From: Azospirillum melinis
GTDB taxonomy: Bacteria > Pseudomonadota > Alphaproteobacteria > Azospirillales > Azospirillaceae
Length of the DNA stretch: 47,510 nt
NCBI RefSeq assembly: GCF_013340935.1
Contig: NZ_WHOS01000055.1
Span: 1-47,510 of the forward strand
Direction: 5' to 3'
Under the pieces are notes generated by a model that was given only the letters and a program-made list of their open reading frames with translations, was not told the DNA's origin and did not search any database. The first letter of the stretch is position 1. Each line of letters opens with the position of its first letter. This document shows, in pieces, positions 1-11,724 of the stretch. The translations under genes were made by a program, and so were the position numbers.

Positions 1-1
1 T

Positions 2-193
2 GTGCGTCCCGCCCCGGTCCGGGCCGTCCTGCCCTCGGGCGCGTGGCGGGCCCGCCGCACGTCCCCCACCCCACCCCCCCCCGCCAGCCCTGCCTCCCCT
101 CCTCCCACGGCGGGGGCGGAACCCACAGCGGCGGCCCCTGCCTCTCCCCCCGCTTCGTCCTCGGCCCCGGCGGAGACGAAGCCGGCCGAGTAG
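2..193 (+). CDS. C-terminal tail of a protein entering from the left edge (partial)
   Basis: An open frame runs from the window edge to a stop at 191-193. The translation is almost entirely alanine, proline, serine and threonine, and ends PAETKPAE. Such low-complexity Ala/Pro tails are common at the ends of proteins in high-GC alphaproteobacteria, so this is more likely the tail of a longer gene than a complete small one. No domain is visible and the function cannot be told. It could also be a chance open frame, since high GC keeps several frames open here. Confidence 0.3.
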   Translation: MRPAPVRAVLPSGAWRARRTSPTPPPPASPASPPPTAGAEPTAAAPASPPASSSAPAETKPAE

Positions 194-265
194 CACCATA
201 CTTGTCCGAATGGACGGGATGGCGCACAGTTTGGTGATCCAGCCAAGTTCACCGACAGAGGCCCC

Positions 266-763
266 ATGTCCGCCGCCGACCGTTCCGCCGCCGCTCCCGT
301 TCCCGCCATGACCAGGGAGGAACTGGAGGATTTGATCCGCGAGGGGGTTCCCCTGGTCGGGAACTTCGGCATCGTCGTCGAAAGCCTGGGCGCTGGCACG
401 ATTCGCCTGCGCCTGCCCTACAAGGACGATTTCGTCCGTCCCGGCGGCACCGTCACCGGCCCGGCGATGTTCGGGCTGGCCGACGTGGCGCTCTATGGCG
501 CGGTGCTGAGCCTGATCGGCCGGGTCGAGCTGGCGGTGACCACCAGCATGACCATCAACTTCCTGCGCCGCCCGCCTCCCGTCGCCATCTTCGCCGAAGC
601 GCGCGTCCTGAAGCTGGGCAAGCGGCTGGCCTATGGCGAGATCCTGCTGTTCTCCGAAGGCGATCCGGAGCCGGTCGCCCATGTCACGGGAACCTATTCG
701 ATCCCGCCGCATGACCCCGTCACCGTTGCGGTATCCCATTACCGTGCCAACGAGGCCTCATAA
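266..763 (+). CDS. PaaI-family hotdog thioesterase
   Basis: A 165-aa protein with the layout of the PaaI/YigI acyl-CoA thioesterase family, which hydrolyses acyl- or aryl-CoA thioesters in the cytosol. The central stretch with VRPGGTVTGPAMFGLADVAL fits the hotdog helix, where a conserved Gly-Gly and an acidic residue line the active site; the following strands (VTTSMTINFLRRPP) fit the rest of the fold. The length is usual for the family. The ATG at 266 follows an AGAGG ribosome-binding sequence. The gene stands just upstream of the rplM promoter and is not part of that operon. The substrate cannot be inferred from sequence. Confidence 0.8.
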   Translation: MSAADRSAAAPVPAMTREELEDLIREGVPLVGNFGIVVESLGAGTIRLRLPYKDDFVRPGGTVTGPAMFGLADVALYGAVLSLIGRVELAVTTSMTINFLRRPPPVAIFAEARVLKLGKRLAYGEILLFSEGDPEPVAHVTGTYSIPPHDPVTVAVSHYRANEAS

Positions 764-833
764 AAAGTCATTGAAAATCAATGGGTTTGCGCACACGGTA
801 TCTAAATACCTTGCCCGCAAGTCGTTGATTCAA

Positions 834-851
834 AACGGAAATTTTTCCGTT
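834..851. promoter_or_regulatory. 18-bp perfect palindrome abutting the rplM -35 box
   Basis: Two 8-base arms, AACGGAAA (834-841) and TTTCCGTT (844-851), flank a two-base centre. The right arm runs into the TTGACA at 850-855. Its symmetry and position suggest an operator or an AT-rich upstream activating element for the ribosomal operon. No known regulator is recognised from the sequence. An RNA hairpin role is unlikely because it lies upstream of the promoter. Confidence 0.5.
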
Positions 852-878
852 GACAGAGGCATGCTCCGGCCCGTAGAA
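850..878 (+). promoter_or_regulatory. sigma70-type promoter of rplM-rpsI
   Basis: A consensus -35 TTGACA (850-855), a 17-base spacer and a weak -10 GTAGAA (873-878) precede rplM by about 70 bases. The -35 is perfect and preceded by an A/T-rich tract; the -10 matches TATAAT poorly, which is common in alphaproteobacteria. Transcription would start near 885. Confidence 0.6.
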
Positions 879-945
879 AGCCGTCCGCTTCGGCGCCCCG
901 GTATCGGCGGCCAGCCGATCCGTATTCGAAGAAACGAGTGTGGCG

Positions 946-1410
946 ATGAAGACCTTCAATCTGAAGCCGACCGAGATCGAGAAGAAGTGGTACGTCGTCG
1001 ACGCCGACGGCCTCGTTCTCGGGCGGCTCGCCAGCATCCTGGCGAACATCCTGCGTGGCAAGAACAAGCCGACCTACACCCCCCACATGGATTGCGGCGA
1101 TAACATCGTCGTCATCAATGCGGAGAAGGTGAAGCTGACCGGCAACAAGCGCGACGCCGACATCTTCTACTGGCACACCGGTTATCCGGGCGGGATCAAG
1201 GGCCGTTCCAAGGGCCAGATCTTGGACGGCAAGTATCCGGAGCGTGTGATCGAGAAGGCCGTGGAGCGCATGGTTCCGCGCGGTCCGCTCGGCCGCCAGC
1301 AGATGACCCACCTCAAGGTCTATAAGGGTGCCACGCATCCGCACGATGCGCAGCAGCCGGTCGCCCTCGACATCGGCGCCCTGAACCCGAAGAATAAGCG
1401 GAGCGCGTAA
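946..1410 (+). CDS. rplM: 50S ribosomal protein L13
   Basis: A 154-aa large-subunit protein that binds 23S rRNA early in 50S assembly. The N-terminus MKTFNLKPTEIEKKWYVVDA and the motif GLVLGRLAS are characteristic of bacterial L13, as are the GDNIVVINAEKV strand and the central TGYPGGIK. The ATG at 946 is preferred over the GTG at 940 because the family starts with MKT. The stop is followed after two bases by the rpsI start, so the two are translated as a coupled pair in the conserved rplM-rpsI operon. Expression is from the TTGACA promoter at 850. Confidence 0.98.
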   Translation: MKTFNLKPTEIEKKWYVVDADGLVLGRLASILANILRGKNKPTYTPHMDCGDNIVVINAEKVKLTGNKRDADIFYWHTGYPGGIKGRSKGQILDGKYPERVIEKAVERMVPRGPLGRQQMTHLKVYKGATHPHDAQQPVALDIGALNPKNKRSA

Positions 1411-1412
1411 GC

Positions 1413-1901
1413 ATGGCCCAGGTCACCACCACCCTCTCCGGCCTTAAGGAACTGACGGGCGCCGCCGCCACCGCGACCGTCTCCGAGGAGCTCGCCGCTC
1501 CGAAGCTGGACGCCCAGGGCCGCGCCTATGCCACCGGCAAGCGCAAGGACGCCGTCGCCCGCGTGTGGATCAAGCCGGGCTCCGGCAAGGTCACCGTGAA
1601 CGGCCGCGACCAGTCGGTCTACTTCGCCCGTCCGGTGCTGCGCATGATGATCGCCCAGCCGTTCGGCGTGACCGAGCGTTCGGAGCAGTTCGACGTCGTC
1701 GCCACCGTCGCCGGCGGCGGTCTGTCGGGCCAGGCCGGTGCCGTCCGTCACGGCATCTCCAAGGCGCTGACCTACTTCGAGCCGGCCCTGCGCCCGCCGT
1801 TGAAGGCCGCCGGCTTCCTGACCCGCGACGCCCGTACGGTCGAGCGTAAGAAGTACGGCCGCGCCAAGGCCCGCCGCAGCTTCCAGTTCTCGAAGCGCTA
1901 A
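1413..1901 (+). CDS. rpsI: 30S ribosomal protein S9
   Basis: A 162-aa small-subunit protein whose C-terminal tail reaches the P-site tRNA. The core begins near residue 30 with YATGKRKDAVARVWIKPGSG, continues through GGGLSGQAGAVRHGISKAL, and ends with the diagnostic RRSFQFSKR tail. The first ~30 residues are an Ala/Thr-rich extension typical of alphaproteobacterial S9. It follows rplM at a two-base gap and is terminated by the strong hairpin at 1937. Confidence 0.98.
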   Translation: MAQVTTTLSGLKELTGAAATATVSEELAAPKLDAQGRAYATGKRKDAVARVWIKPGSGKVTVNGRDQSVYFARPVLRMMIAQPFGVTERSEQFDVVATVAGGGLSGQAGAVRHGISKALTYFEPALRPPLKAAGFLTRDARTVERKKYGRAKARRSFQFSKR

Positions 1902-1936
1902 TCCCTACACGGGCCTGCTGCTTTACGGTACAAGCG

Positions 1937-1970
1937 AGGGGCGCCCCGAAAGGGGCGCCCCTTTCTTTTT
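1937..1970 (+). terminator. intrinsic terminator of rplM-rpsI
   Basis: An 11-bp perfect stem (AGGGGCGCCCC at 1937-1947 with its complement at 1952-1962) closes a GAAA tetraloop and runs into a T-rich tract. It lies 36 bases after the rpsI stop. Confidence 0.93.
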
Positions 1971-2051
1971 GCGCTGTCATCGCGCTTTCGCTTATTCCGG
2001 ATACAGGTTTCACCCGTCTTCAGATCGTCTTCAGCGAAGGACATTGCCTCC

Positions 2052-3128
2052 ATGGCCTCGATCAGCATTCCGGGCAGCACTCCCGGCGGTTCGAAAATCC
2101 GCGTCGGCATCCTGGGCGCTTCCGGTTACACCGGCGCCGAACTGGTGCGCATGCTGCTGCGCCACCCGAATGTGGAGATCGCCGCGCTGACCGCCGAACG
2201 ACAGGCCGGAAAGCCGATGGCGGAGGTGTTCCCGCATCTGGGCGGCTATGGCCTGCCCGATCTGGTGAAGATCGAAGAGCTGAAGTGGGACAACCTCGAC
2301 TTCATCTTCTGCGCCCTGCCGCACGGCACGACGCAGGAGGTGGTCGCCGGCCTGCCGAGCGGGCTGAAGGTGGTCGATCTGTCCGCCGATTTCCGCCTGA
2401 CCGACCCGGCCGAATACGCCACCTGGTACGGGCATGAGCACCGCGCCGTCGATCTGCAGAAGGAGGTCGCCTACGGCCTGACCGAGTTCAACCGCCAGGG
2501 CGTGCGCAAGGCGCGGGTGGTGGCGAACCCGGGCTGCTACCCGACCTGTTCGCTGCTGCCGCTGCTGCCGCTGCTGCTGGAGAACCAGATCGAGCCGGGC
2601 GGGATCATCATCGACGCCAAGTCCGGCGTGTCGGGCGCCGGCCGCGACGCCAAGCAGGCCAACCTCTTCACCGAAGTGTCGGAAGGCTTCAACGCCTATG
2701 GCGTCGGCAATCACCGCCACATGCCGGAGATCGAGCAGGAGTTGCGGCTGGCCGCCGGCCGTCCGGTCACCGTCTCCTTCACCCCGCATCTGGTGCCGAT
2801 GAACCGCGGCATGATGGCGACCATCTATGTCCGCATGGCCGACGGCGTCACTGCCGACGACCTGCGGGCGACGCTGGCCGCCCGCTATGCCGACGAGCCC
2901 TTCGTCGGCGTGACCCCGGCCGGCGTGGTGCCGGCGACGCGCCATGTCCGTGCCTCCAACCACAATCTGATCGGCGTGGTCGCCGACCGCGCCCCGCGCA
3001 GTGCCATCATCGTGTCGGTCATCGACAATCTGGTGAAGGGCGCGTCGGGGCAGGCGATCCAGAACATGAATGTCATGATGGGGCTGGGCGAGACGACCGG
3101 GATCGATCAGGCGCCGCTTTTCCCGTAA
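2052..3128 (+). CDS. argC: N-acetyl-gamma-glutamyl-phosphate reductase
   Basis: A 358-aa NADP-dependent enzyme of arginine synthesis that reduces N-acetylglutamyl phosphate to the semialdehyde. After a ~16-residue extension the nucleotide-binding fold opens with VGILGASGYTGAELVRML. The catalytic cysteine is Cys162 in VANPGCYPTCS, and SGVSGAGRDAK and HRHMPEIEQEL are further conserved family blocks. The length fits the long (type 1) ArgC class. GAAGGAC lies 11 bases upstream of the ATG. It follows the rpsI terminator, so it has its own transcription start; rpsI-argC adjacency is common in Rhodospirillales. Confidence 0.96.
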   Translation: MASISIPGSTPGGSKIRVGILGASGYTGAELVRMLLRHPNVEIAALTAERQAGKPMAEVFPHLGGYGLPDLVKIEELKWDNLDFIFCALPHGTTQEVVAGLPSGLKVVDLSADFRLTDPAEYATWYGHEHRAVDLQKEVAYGLTEFNRQGVRKARVVANPGCYPTCSLLPLLPLLLENQIEPGGIIIDAKSGVSGAGRDAKQANLFTEVSEGFNAYGVGNHRHMPEIEQELRLAAGRPVTVSFTPHLVPMNRGMMATIYVRMADGVTADDLRATLAARYADEPFVGVTPAGVVPATRHVRASNHNLIGVVADRAPRSAIIVSVIDNLVKGASGQAIQNMNVMMGLGETTGIDQAPLFP

Positions 3129-3305
3129 TCGGCTACCGCGAAAGGATAGGCAGGGGGCTGTGACAGCGTTGTGGCCCCCTGTCCGCACTGTTGCACAGAG
3201 GCACCAATCGGGATTTGCTTTGGCCTGTCAATGCGAAATCAGGTGGTGCCTTAAGCCTTACGGTGCTTCAATCCGGCCCGTCATGCACGACTTCGGTACG
3301 ACCTG

Positions 3306-3842
3306 ATGACTGGCCTTGTCCGCGCCTACAACGGCATCCTGCCCACCGTCGACCCGACTGCGTTCATCGCGGAAACGGCGGCGGTGATCGGCGATGTCGT
3401 GATCGGGGCGAACAGCAGCATCTGGTACGGCTGCACCGTGCGTGGAGACGTCAACGAGATCCGAATCGGCGCTCGCACCAACATTCAGGACGGCACCGTG
3501 ATCCACGTGGCCTCCGAAGGGCAGGGCACCTACATCGGCGACGACATCACCGTCGGCCACATGGCGTTGCTGCACGCCTGCACGCTGGAAGACGGCTGCT
3601 TCATCGGCATGAAGGCCTGCATCCTGGATGGGGCCTATGTCGAGTCGCGGGCGATGGTCGCGGCCGGTGCTCTGGTGACGCCCGGAAAGCGGGTTACGTC
3701 CGGATTTTTGTGGGCCGGCAGCCCTGCTAGACCGGTTCGCGAGCTTACGGAAAAGGATCTCGCGGTTTTTCCTGTGCTAAGCCACCGTTATACGGATTTG
3801 GCAGAATCATACCGGAAAAGCTGCTATGGAAGTGGAGCATAG
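3306..3842 (+). CDS. gamma-carbonic-anhydrase-family hexapeptide protein
   Basis: A 178-aa left-handed beta-helix protein. Hexapeptide repeats of the [LIV]GxxxxI type run from about residue 20 to 130 (for example VIGDVVIGANSSIWYGCTVR, then IGDDITVGHMALLHACTL). The histidines in VIHVA, VGHMA and LLHAC match the metal-binding histidines of gamma-class carbonic anhydrases and the YrdA/PaaY subgroup. Many of these bind zinc, but not all show carbonic anhydrase activity. No good ribosome-binding site precedes the ATG. An 8-bp inverted repeat (3199-3206 with 3244-3251) lies in the leader and may form a hairpin in the mRNA. Confidence 0.88.
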   Translation: MTGLVRAYNGILPTVDPTAFIAETAAVIGDVVIGANSSIWYGCTVRGDVNEIRIGARTNIQDGTVIHVASEGQGTYIGDDITVGHMALLHACTLEDGCFIGMKACILDGAYVESRAMVAAGALVTPGKRVTSGFLWAGSPARPVRELTEKDLAVFPVLSHRYTDLAESYRKSCYGSGA

Positions 3843-4012
3843 GTCAAGGTACAGGTACGGTTCGGCCGAACGGCTGAGGTGTCGGAACATCGCCGCACAC
3901 CACATGTTGGGAAGGTCGCTGCCGCGCTTGCACGTGGGCTGATGCTTCGATTGATACGTTCATCCCCCGCAGGCACTCTGATGGGGAAGGGTTCTGGAAG
4001 GGAGTGAAGACA

Positions 4013-4624
4013 ATGAAGACTATTGTTCGCGCGGGTCTGGCTGCCATCCCGGCCGCCATCGTCGCTTTCGGTCTGTCGGCGGCCGCCAATGCCCAGGACG
4101 CGAGCCTGGTCGGCAAGGGCACCCAGTGGTGCAACCCGGTCATCGGCTGGACCGGTCAGGTTGCGGAAGGCGTCGCCGCCCGCACCGCTGACGGCGGCTA
4201 TGTCATCCATCAGGGCAGCTATCCGTGCCCGCCGGCCGCTGCCGCTCCGGCTCCGGCCGCCGTTGCCGCGGTCCAGAGCGAATATCTGGTGTTCTTCGAC
4301 TGGGATAAGTCGAACATCACCCCGGCCGCCGATCGCGTGATCGGTGACGCGGTGTCGGCCATCCTGAAGAACGGTGGCGCCAAGATCCACGTCGTCGGCC
4401 ACACCGACACCTCGGGTTCGCCGGCCTACAACCAGAAGCTGTCGGTCCGTCGCGCCGACGCGGTCAAGAAGGCCCTGGTCGCCAAGGGCATCCAGGCTGC
4501 CAACATCACGACCGAAGGCAAGGGCGAGAGCCAGCTGCTGGTCCAGACCGGTCCGAACGTCCGCGAGCCGTCCAACCGTCGTGCGCAGATCCTGCCGCGC
4601 CTGCTGAACGCTCCGTCGTCCTAA
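4013..4624 (+). CDS. OmpA-family outer-membrane or periplasmic protein
   Basis: A 203-aa exported protein. A Sec signal peptide ends at about residue 27 (AFGLSAAANA, then QD). A short Pro/Ala-rich linker (PAAAAPAPAAVAA) leads into a C-terminal OmpA domain with FFDWDKSNITPAA, VVGHTDTSGSPAYN, LSVRRADAV and the peptidoglycan-binding NRRAQI motif. It lacks a beta-barrel of OmpA size, so it probably links the outer membrane or periplasm to peptidoglycan through this domain. The ATG at 4013 is chosen over the GTG at 4004 because GGGAG lies nine bases upstream. A terminator follows. Confidence 0.9.
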   Translation: MKTIVRAGLAAIPAAIVAFGLSAAANAQDASLVGKGTQWCNPVIGWTGQVAEGVAARTADGGYVIHQGSYPCPPAAAAPAPAAVAAVQSEYLVFFDWDKSNITPAADRVIGDAVSAILKNGGAKIHVVGHTDTSGSPAYNQKLSVRRADAVKKALVAKGIQAANITTEGKGESQLLVQTGPNVREPSNRRAQILPRLLNAPSS

Positions 4625-4691
4625 GGACGGTTGGCAGGGGGCCGCTCCGGGGGTTTCGGAACGGCCTTCCCGCCTGCGGGAGAAACCGCAA

Positions 4692-4734
4692 AGAAAAAGG
4701 CCGCGCCGGGCTTCCCGGTCGCGGCCTTTTTCTT
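4692..4734. terminator. bidirectional terminator between the OmpA-family gene and the FMN protein gene
   Basis: A long stem (AGAAAAAGGCCGCG at 4692-4705 with its complement at 4720-4733) has A-rich and T-rich flanks on both sides. It can therefore end transcription of the rightward OmpA-family gene and of the leftward gene ending at 4761. Confidence 0.88.
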
Positions 4735-4760
4735 CTCCAACTGTCAGCGTCGTCCGCGCC

Positions 4761-5435
4761 TCACCCCGCGGTCTGGGCCGGGTCCTGTTCCGGCTCGCCG
4801 GCGGTCAGCCGCAGGGGCACCACGCCTGCCCACACCGGGTGGGCCATATCCTCCGGATCGTCGGCGGGCGGGCCGGAGCGCCGCTTGGCCGACGCCTCGG
4901 CAATCGGGAAGGCCAGAACCGACGTGGCCTTCAGTTCCTGCACGTTGGGCGCCCGCACCTTGGCGCTGCGGCCGGGTTCGATCTTCTCCATCAGCGCATC
5001 GAGGGCGGTGCGCTTCTCCGTCTCTTCCGACACCAACCGCGGCCGGCCGAACAGTATGACCGAGCGGTAGTTGACGGAGTGATGGAAGGCCGAGCGTGCC
5101 AGCACCCAGCCATCGATCAGCGACAGCGTGATGCAGGCCTCACCCCCCTCCTGCAGCCGGCGGATCATCCGGCTGGACGAGGCGCCATGGATCATCAGCT
5201 CATCGCCCACCCGCCAGGGGACCGTCGGGATCACCATGGGAGAGGGGGCCCCATGGCCCTTGATGGCATCGTCGACGAAGCCGACGTGGCAGATCGGCGC
5301 CTCGTCGATGATGGCGTGGATCTGGGCGACGTCATGGCTGCCGCGGTCGCCCAGCCGCACCGGACGGGTGCGCGGCGTCTGTGCCAGAGCGGCGGAGGAA
5401 ACGGAGGCGGCGGAATCGGTCGAAAGGCTGGTCAT
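4761..5435 (-). CDS. FMN split-barrel protein of the pyridoxamine 5'-phosphate oxidase-like family
   Basis: A 224-aa protein resembling flavin-nucleotide-binding proteins of the PNPOx-like split-barrel superfamily. The fold is visible in ICHVGFVDD, PMVIPTVPWRVGDELMIHG and the following block SSRMIRRLQEGGEACITLSL, and VNYRSVILFGRPRLV fits a later strand. These proteins bind FMN or a related cofactor; the substrate is unknown. The start at 5435 is preferred over 5483 because the extra residues have no family character. The gene is divergent from a MocR regulator starting at 5569. MocR proteins commonly control a divergent neighbour, so this is the likely target. Confidence 0.85.
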   Translation of the reverse strand: MTSLSTDSAASVSSAALAQTPRTRPVRLGDRGSHDVAQIHAIIDEAPICHVGFVDDAIKGHGAPSPMVIPTVPWRVGDELMIHGASSSRMIRRLQEGGEACITLSLIDGWVLARSAFHHSVNYRSVILFGRPRLVSEETEKRTALDALMEKIEPGRSAKVRAPNVQELKATSVLAFPIAEASAKRRSGPPADDPEDMAHPVWAGVVPLRLTAGEPEQDPAQTAG

Positions 5436-5568
5436 TGTCGTGCTCGAGGCCGGACTGTTGCGGTGATCCAGAATGGCCGGCAAAATGGCCCCCTCGAAAG
5501 GTCCGGAATGTCGATTTCACAGGGACCAATTCCAGAGACCGCTTTGCTTGACCTTCGCGAGGATCGCC

Positions 5569-7086
5569 ATGGCACGTTCGGCACGTCCGGTTCTGTCCAG
5601 CCTGGGGCCGGTGGCGCTCGACCGGGACGGCGCGGAGCCGCTCCACCGCCAGCTCTACCGCGCCCTGCGTCAGGCGGTGCTGGACGGCCGCCTGCGTCCG
5701 GGGGAGCGCCTGCCACCCAGCCGGGCGCTCGCCACCGAATGGGCGCTGTCGCGCAACACGGTGGTCACCGCCTATGACACGCTGCTGGCGGAGGGGTATG
5801 TCACCGGACGGGTCGGCGCCGGCACCTTTGTCGCCGCCTCCCTGCCCGATGCGGCACCCGGCGGTATCTCAGGCCGTGACGAGGCGCGCCGGGGTGTCGG
5901 GCTGTCCGCCCGCGGCCGGGCTCTGGCGGAGGCGCCGTCCATCGCCCGCGACCGGGTGGGGCGGCCCTTTGCGCTCGGCACGCCGGACCTGGGAGCCTTT
6001 CCCTTCGCCCTGTGGGCGCAATTGATCGGCCGCTGCTGGCGCCATGGCGGGCGGGTGCTGGCGACGGAGCCGGACCCGCTGGGCTACGGCCCCTTGCGGG
6101 CGGAGATCGCCGCCTATCTGCGGGCGGTCCGCGCTGTGCGTTGCGAGCCGGAGCAGGTCGTCATCGTCTCCGGCGCACAGCAGGGATTGGCGCTGATGGC
6201 GCAGTTGCTGCTCGACCCCGATGACGAGGCCTGGGTGGAGGAGCCGGGCTGGCCCGGCAACCGCGCAGCCCTGCTGGGCGCCGGGGCGCGGCTGGTGCCG
6301 GTGCCGGTGGACGGGGAGGGCATCGACGTCGCCGCCGGCATGGCCCGCGGGGCCGATGCCCGGCTGGCGCTGGTCACTCCGTCCCACCAGTTCCCCCTGG
6401 GCGTGACGATGAGCCTCGCCCGCCGCCTGCGCCTGCTGGATTGGGCCGCAGCGCGCGACGCCTGGATCGTCGAGGACGATTACGACAGCGAGTTCCGCTA
6501 TGCCGGCCCGCCGCTGGCCGCGCTCCAGGGGCTGGACGGTGCGGGCCGTGTCATCTATGTCGGCAGCTTCAGCAAGGTGATGTTCCCGGCGCTGCGGCTC
6601 GGCTATGTCGTGGTGCCGCCCGATCTGGTGGAGCCGGTGCGCGCCGCGCGGCGCCATTTCGACGGCGGGACCAGCGTGGTGCCGCAGGCGGCCCTGCACC
6701 GCTTCCTGGCCGATGGCCATTTCGCCTCGCACCTGCGGGCCATGCGCTCGCTCTATGCCGTCAAGCGCGCCGCCATCCTGTCGTCGGTCGAGGATGCCTT
6801 CGCCGGCTTCGCCACGGCCGAGGCGGGCGAGGCCGGCATGCATGTCCTGCTCCGCCTGCCACCGGGTTGTCCCGACCATGCCCTGGCCGAGCGCGCCGCC
6901 CGCATCGGCCTGACCACGCCGTGTCTGTCCAGCTATTACCGCACCGATAACCGGGCCGCCGCCAATACCGCTGACGCGGGCGCCGGCAACGGCTTCCTGC
7001 TCGGTTTCGCCGCTCATGATCCGGCGGCGCTCGACCGCGCGGTGCGCGATCTGGCGCGGCTGGCGGCCGACAGGCCGAAGGGCTAA
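5569..7086 (+). CDS. MocR/PdxR-type transcriptional regulator (GntR wHTH fused to an aminotransferase-like domain)
   Basis: A 505-aa fusion. Residues ~18-85 are a GntR-type winged helix (PLHRQLYRALRQAVLDGRL, LPPSRALATEWALSRNTV). Residues ~125-500 are a fold-type I aminotransferase domain with the PLP lysine at Lys336 in VGSFSKVMFPALRLGYV and the conserved IVEDDYDSEFRY. The ATG at 5569 has GCGAGG six bases upstream; an upstream in-frame start at 5473 is less likely. Relatives sense PLP or an amino-acid-derived ligand. The divergent FMN protein gene, 133 bases away, is the probable target. The stop overlaps the convergent glycosyltransferase gene by four bases. Confidence 0.92.
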   Translation: MARSARPVLSSLGPVALDRDGAEPLHRQLYRALRQAVLDGRLRPGERLPPSRALATEWALSRNTVVTAYDTLLAEGYVTGRVGAGTFVAASLPDAAPGGISGRDEARRGVGLSARGRALAEAPSIARDRVGRPFALGTPDLGAFPFALWAQLIGRCWRHGGRVLATEPDPLGYGPLRAEIAAYLRAVRAVRCEPEQVVIVSGAQQGLALMAQLLLDPDDEAWVEEPGWPGNRAALLGAGARLVPVPVDGEGIDVAAGMARGADARLALVTPSHQFPLGVTMSLARRLRLLDWAAARDAWIVEDDYDSEFRYAGPPLAALQGLDGAGRVIYVGSFSKVMFPALRLGYVVVPPDLVEPVRAARRHFDGGTSVVPQAALHRFLADGHFASHLRAMRSLYAVKRAAILSSVEDAFAGFATAEAGEAGMHVLLRLPPGCPDHALAERAARIGLTTPCLSSYYRTDNRAAANTADAGAGNGFLLGFAAHDPAALDRAVRDLARLAADRPKG

Positions 7087-8012
7087 ACCGCCTCCGCCAC
7101 CTGCTCCACCGCCGACACTTCCCAGGCCGGGTAGCGCAGGCTCAGCTGGTGGGGGCGGTCCTGCATGTCCAGCACCGGGCGCAGCACCGCCGGATCGGCG
7201 CGCATGGCGTCCTCGCCGGCCATATGGACGATGCCCAGCCGGCGGTTGGGCAGGAAATACTCCACCAGCTCCCGCCGGTCCGGGTTGAAGCGCCAGGGGC
7301 CGATGTAGTTGCACCATTCCGGCAGAAGCTCCACCGGCAGCCCGTCCAGATAGATGGCGCCGGCCATTGCCAGCTGGTCGGAGGTGAACAGCCGGCCCTT
7401 GCGCAGCACCCGCTTCTGCCAGCGTTGGAACGCTTCCCAATGCGGGGCGTCGGCCTTCAGCGCATAGGCGCCGGCATTCAGCGTCGGGCGGGTCGCCAGC
7501 GCCCGGCATTCCGCCGTGTCCAGGCCGGCGCGACTGGAATTCTTGTAGAGGATCGACCGCACCCGGGCGAAGCGGCCGAACAGCCAGTCCAGCCGCAGCT
7601 CCGTTTCCGAAAAGCGGCCGAACTGGGCGACGATGGCGAAACGGTTCAACGCCGCCCCCCGCCGCAGCATCTCCACCGCCTCCCAATCCTGCACCCAGGC
7701 GTCGGCGTCGATCCAGATCACCGTGTCGTAGCCGGGGAAGTAGGTCGGCAGGTGCAGCTTGGCGAGGTTGGCCTTCAGGTGGATGCGGTTGCGCAGCCTG
7801 TGCGCCGGGATGCTGACCGGCCAGGGCGGCGTCACCACCGCGGCACCCTGCGCCTTCAGGCCCGTGATCTGTTCGGGGGTGAGTCCGGCATCGACCACGC
7901 CGATGGGGCACTCCGCCGCCGGCTTCAATGCCCGCAACGAGGTGATCAGCTCGTGGATCAGCGGGCAGTAGCGGGAGTCGCCACCGGTCACGACGATGAA
8001 GGAACCAAGCAT
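7083..8012 (-). CDS. GT-A-fold glycosyltransferase-like protein
   Basis: A 309-aa protein with a nucleotide-sugar transferase fold. It begins with a Rossmann-like strand (MLGSFIVVTGGDSRY), has HLKANLAKLHLPTYFPGYD and then a DXD motif in VIWIDADAWVQDW near residue 125, which in this fold holds the metal and sugar nucleotide. LNAGAYALKAD and SDQLAMAGAIY resemble GT8-like conserved segments. GAGG precedes the ATG by six bases. No signal peptide or membrane segment is seen, so it is probably cytosolic. It is divergent from the glucan cluster; a role in polysaccharide or glycolipid synthesis is possible but not shown. Confidence 0.7.
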   Translation of the reverse strand: MLGSFIVVTGGDSRYCPLIHELITSLRALKPAAECPIGVVDAGLTPEQITGLKAQGAAVVTPPWPVSIPAHRLRNRIHLKANLAKLHLPTYFPGYDTVIWIDADAWVQDWEAVEMLRRGAALNRFAIVAQFGRFSETELRLDWLFGRFARVRSILYKNSSRAGLDTAECRALATRPTLNAGAYALKADAPHWEAFQRWQKRVLRKGRLFTSDQLAMAGAIYLDGLPVELLPEWCNYIGPWRFNPDRRELVEYFLPNRRLGIVHMAGEDAMRADPAVLRPVLDMQDRPHQLSLRYPAWEVSAVEQVAEAV

Positions 8013-8294
8013 GGCTTACCTCGCACGGCATACGCCTAAAGCGGTATGTGCGGCCAAGCTGCCCACATAATCCTTCGGCGTCAATCCGTGTCCACTCCGG
8101 ATTGCCGCGCATCCGAACGGAACTCCGGCACCCTCGCTGAATGTTGTACGCCAGGGTTCCCGCCGTCCCGCCTATCCGGAAGTCAGGGGTTGCCGGACGG
8201 CCGCTCGGGTGAAACCTTCGACCCTCTGGCTTGTTTCCGTCCCGTGTTCCCGCGACACGTGTTCCGTCAATCGCTTCTCGAAAGTGCTGGACTC

Positions 8295-11645
<3,351 letters not shown>

Positions 11646-11724
11646 CCGGACAAATCCGCGGCGGGCATGGTGTGACGAAACCGCCGCGGGTATGTTCACG
11701 TCCGGAGAAGGCGTTCCGGCGTCG

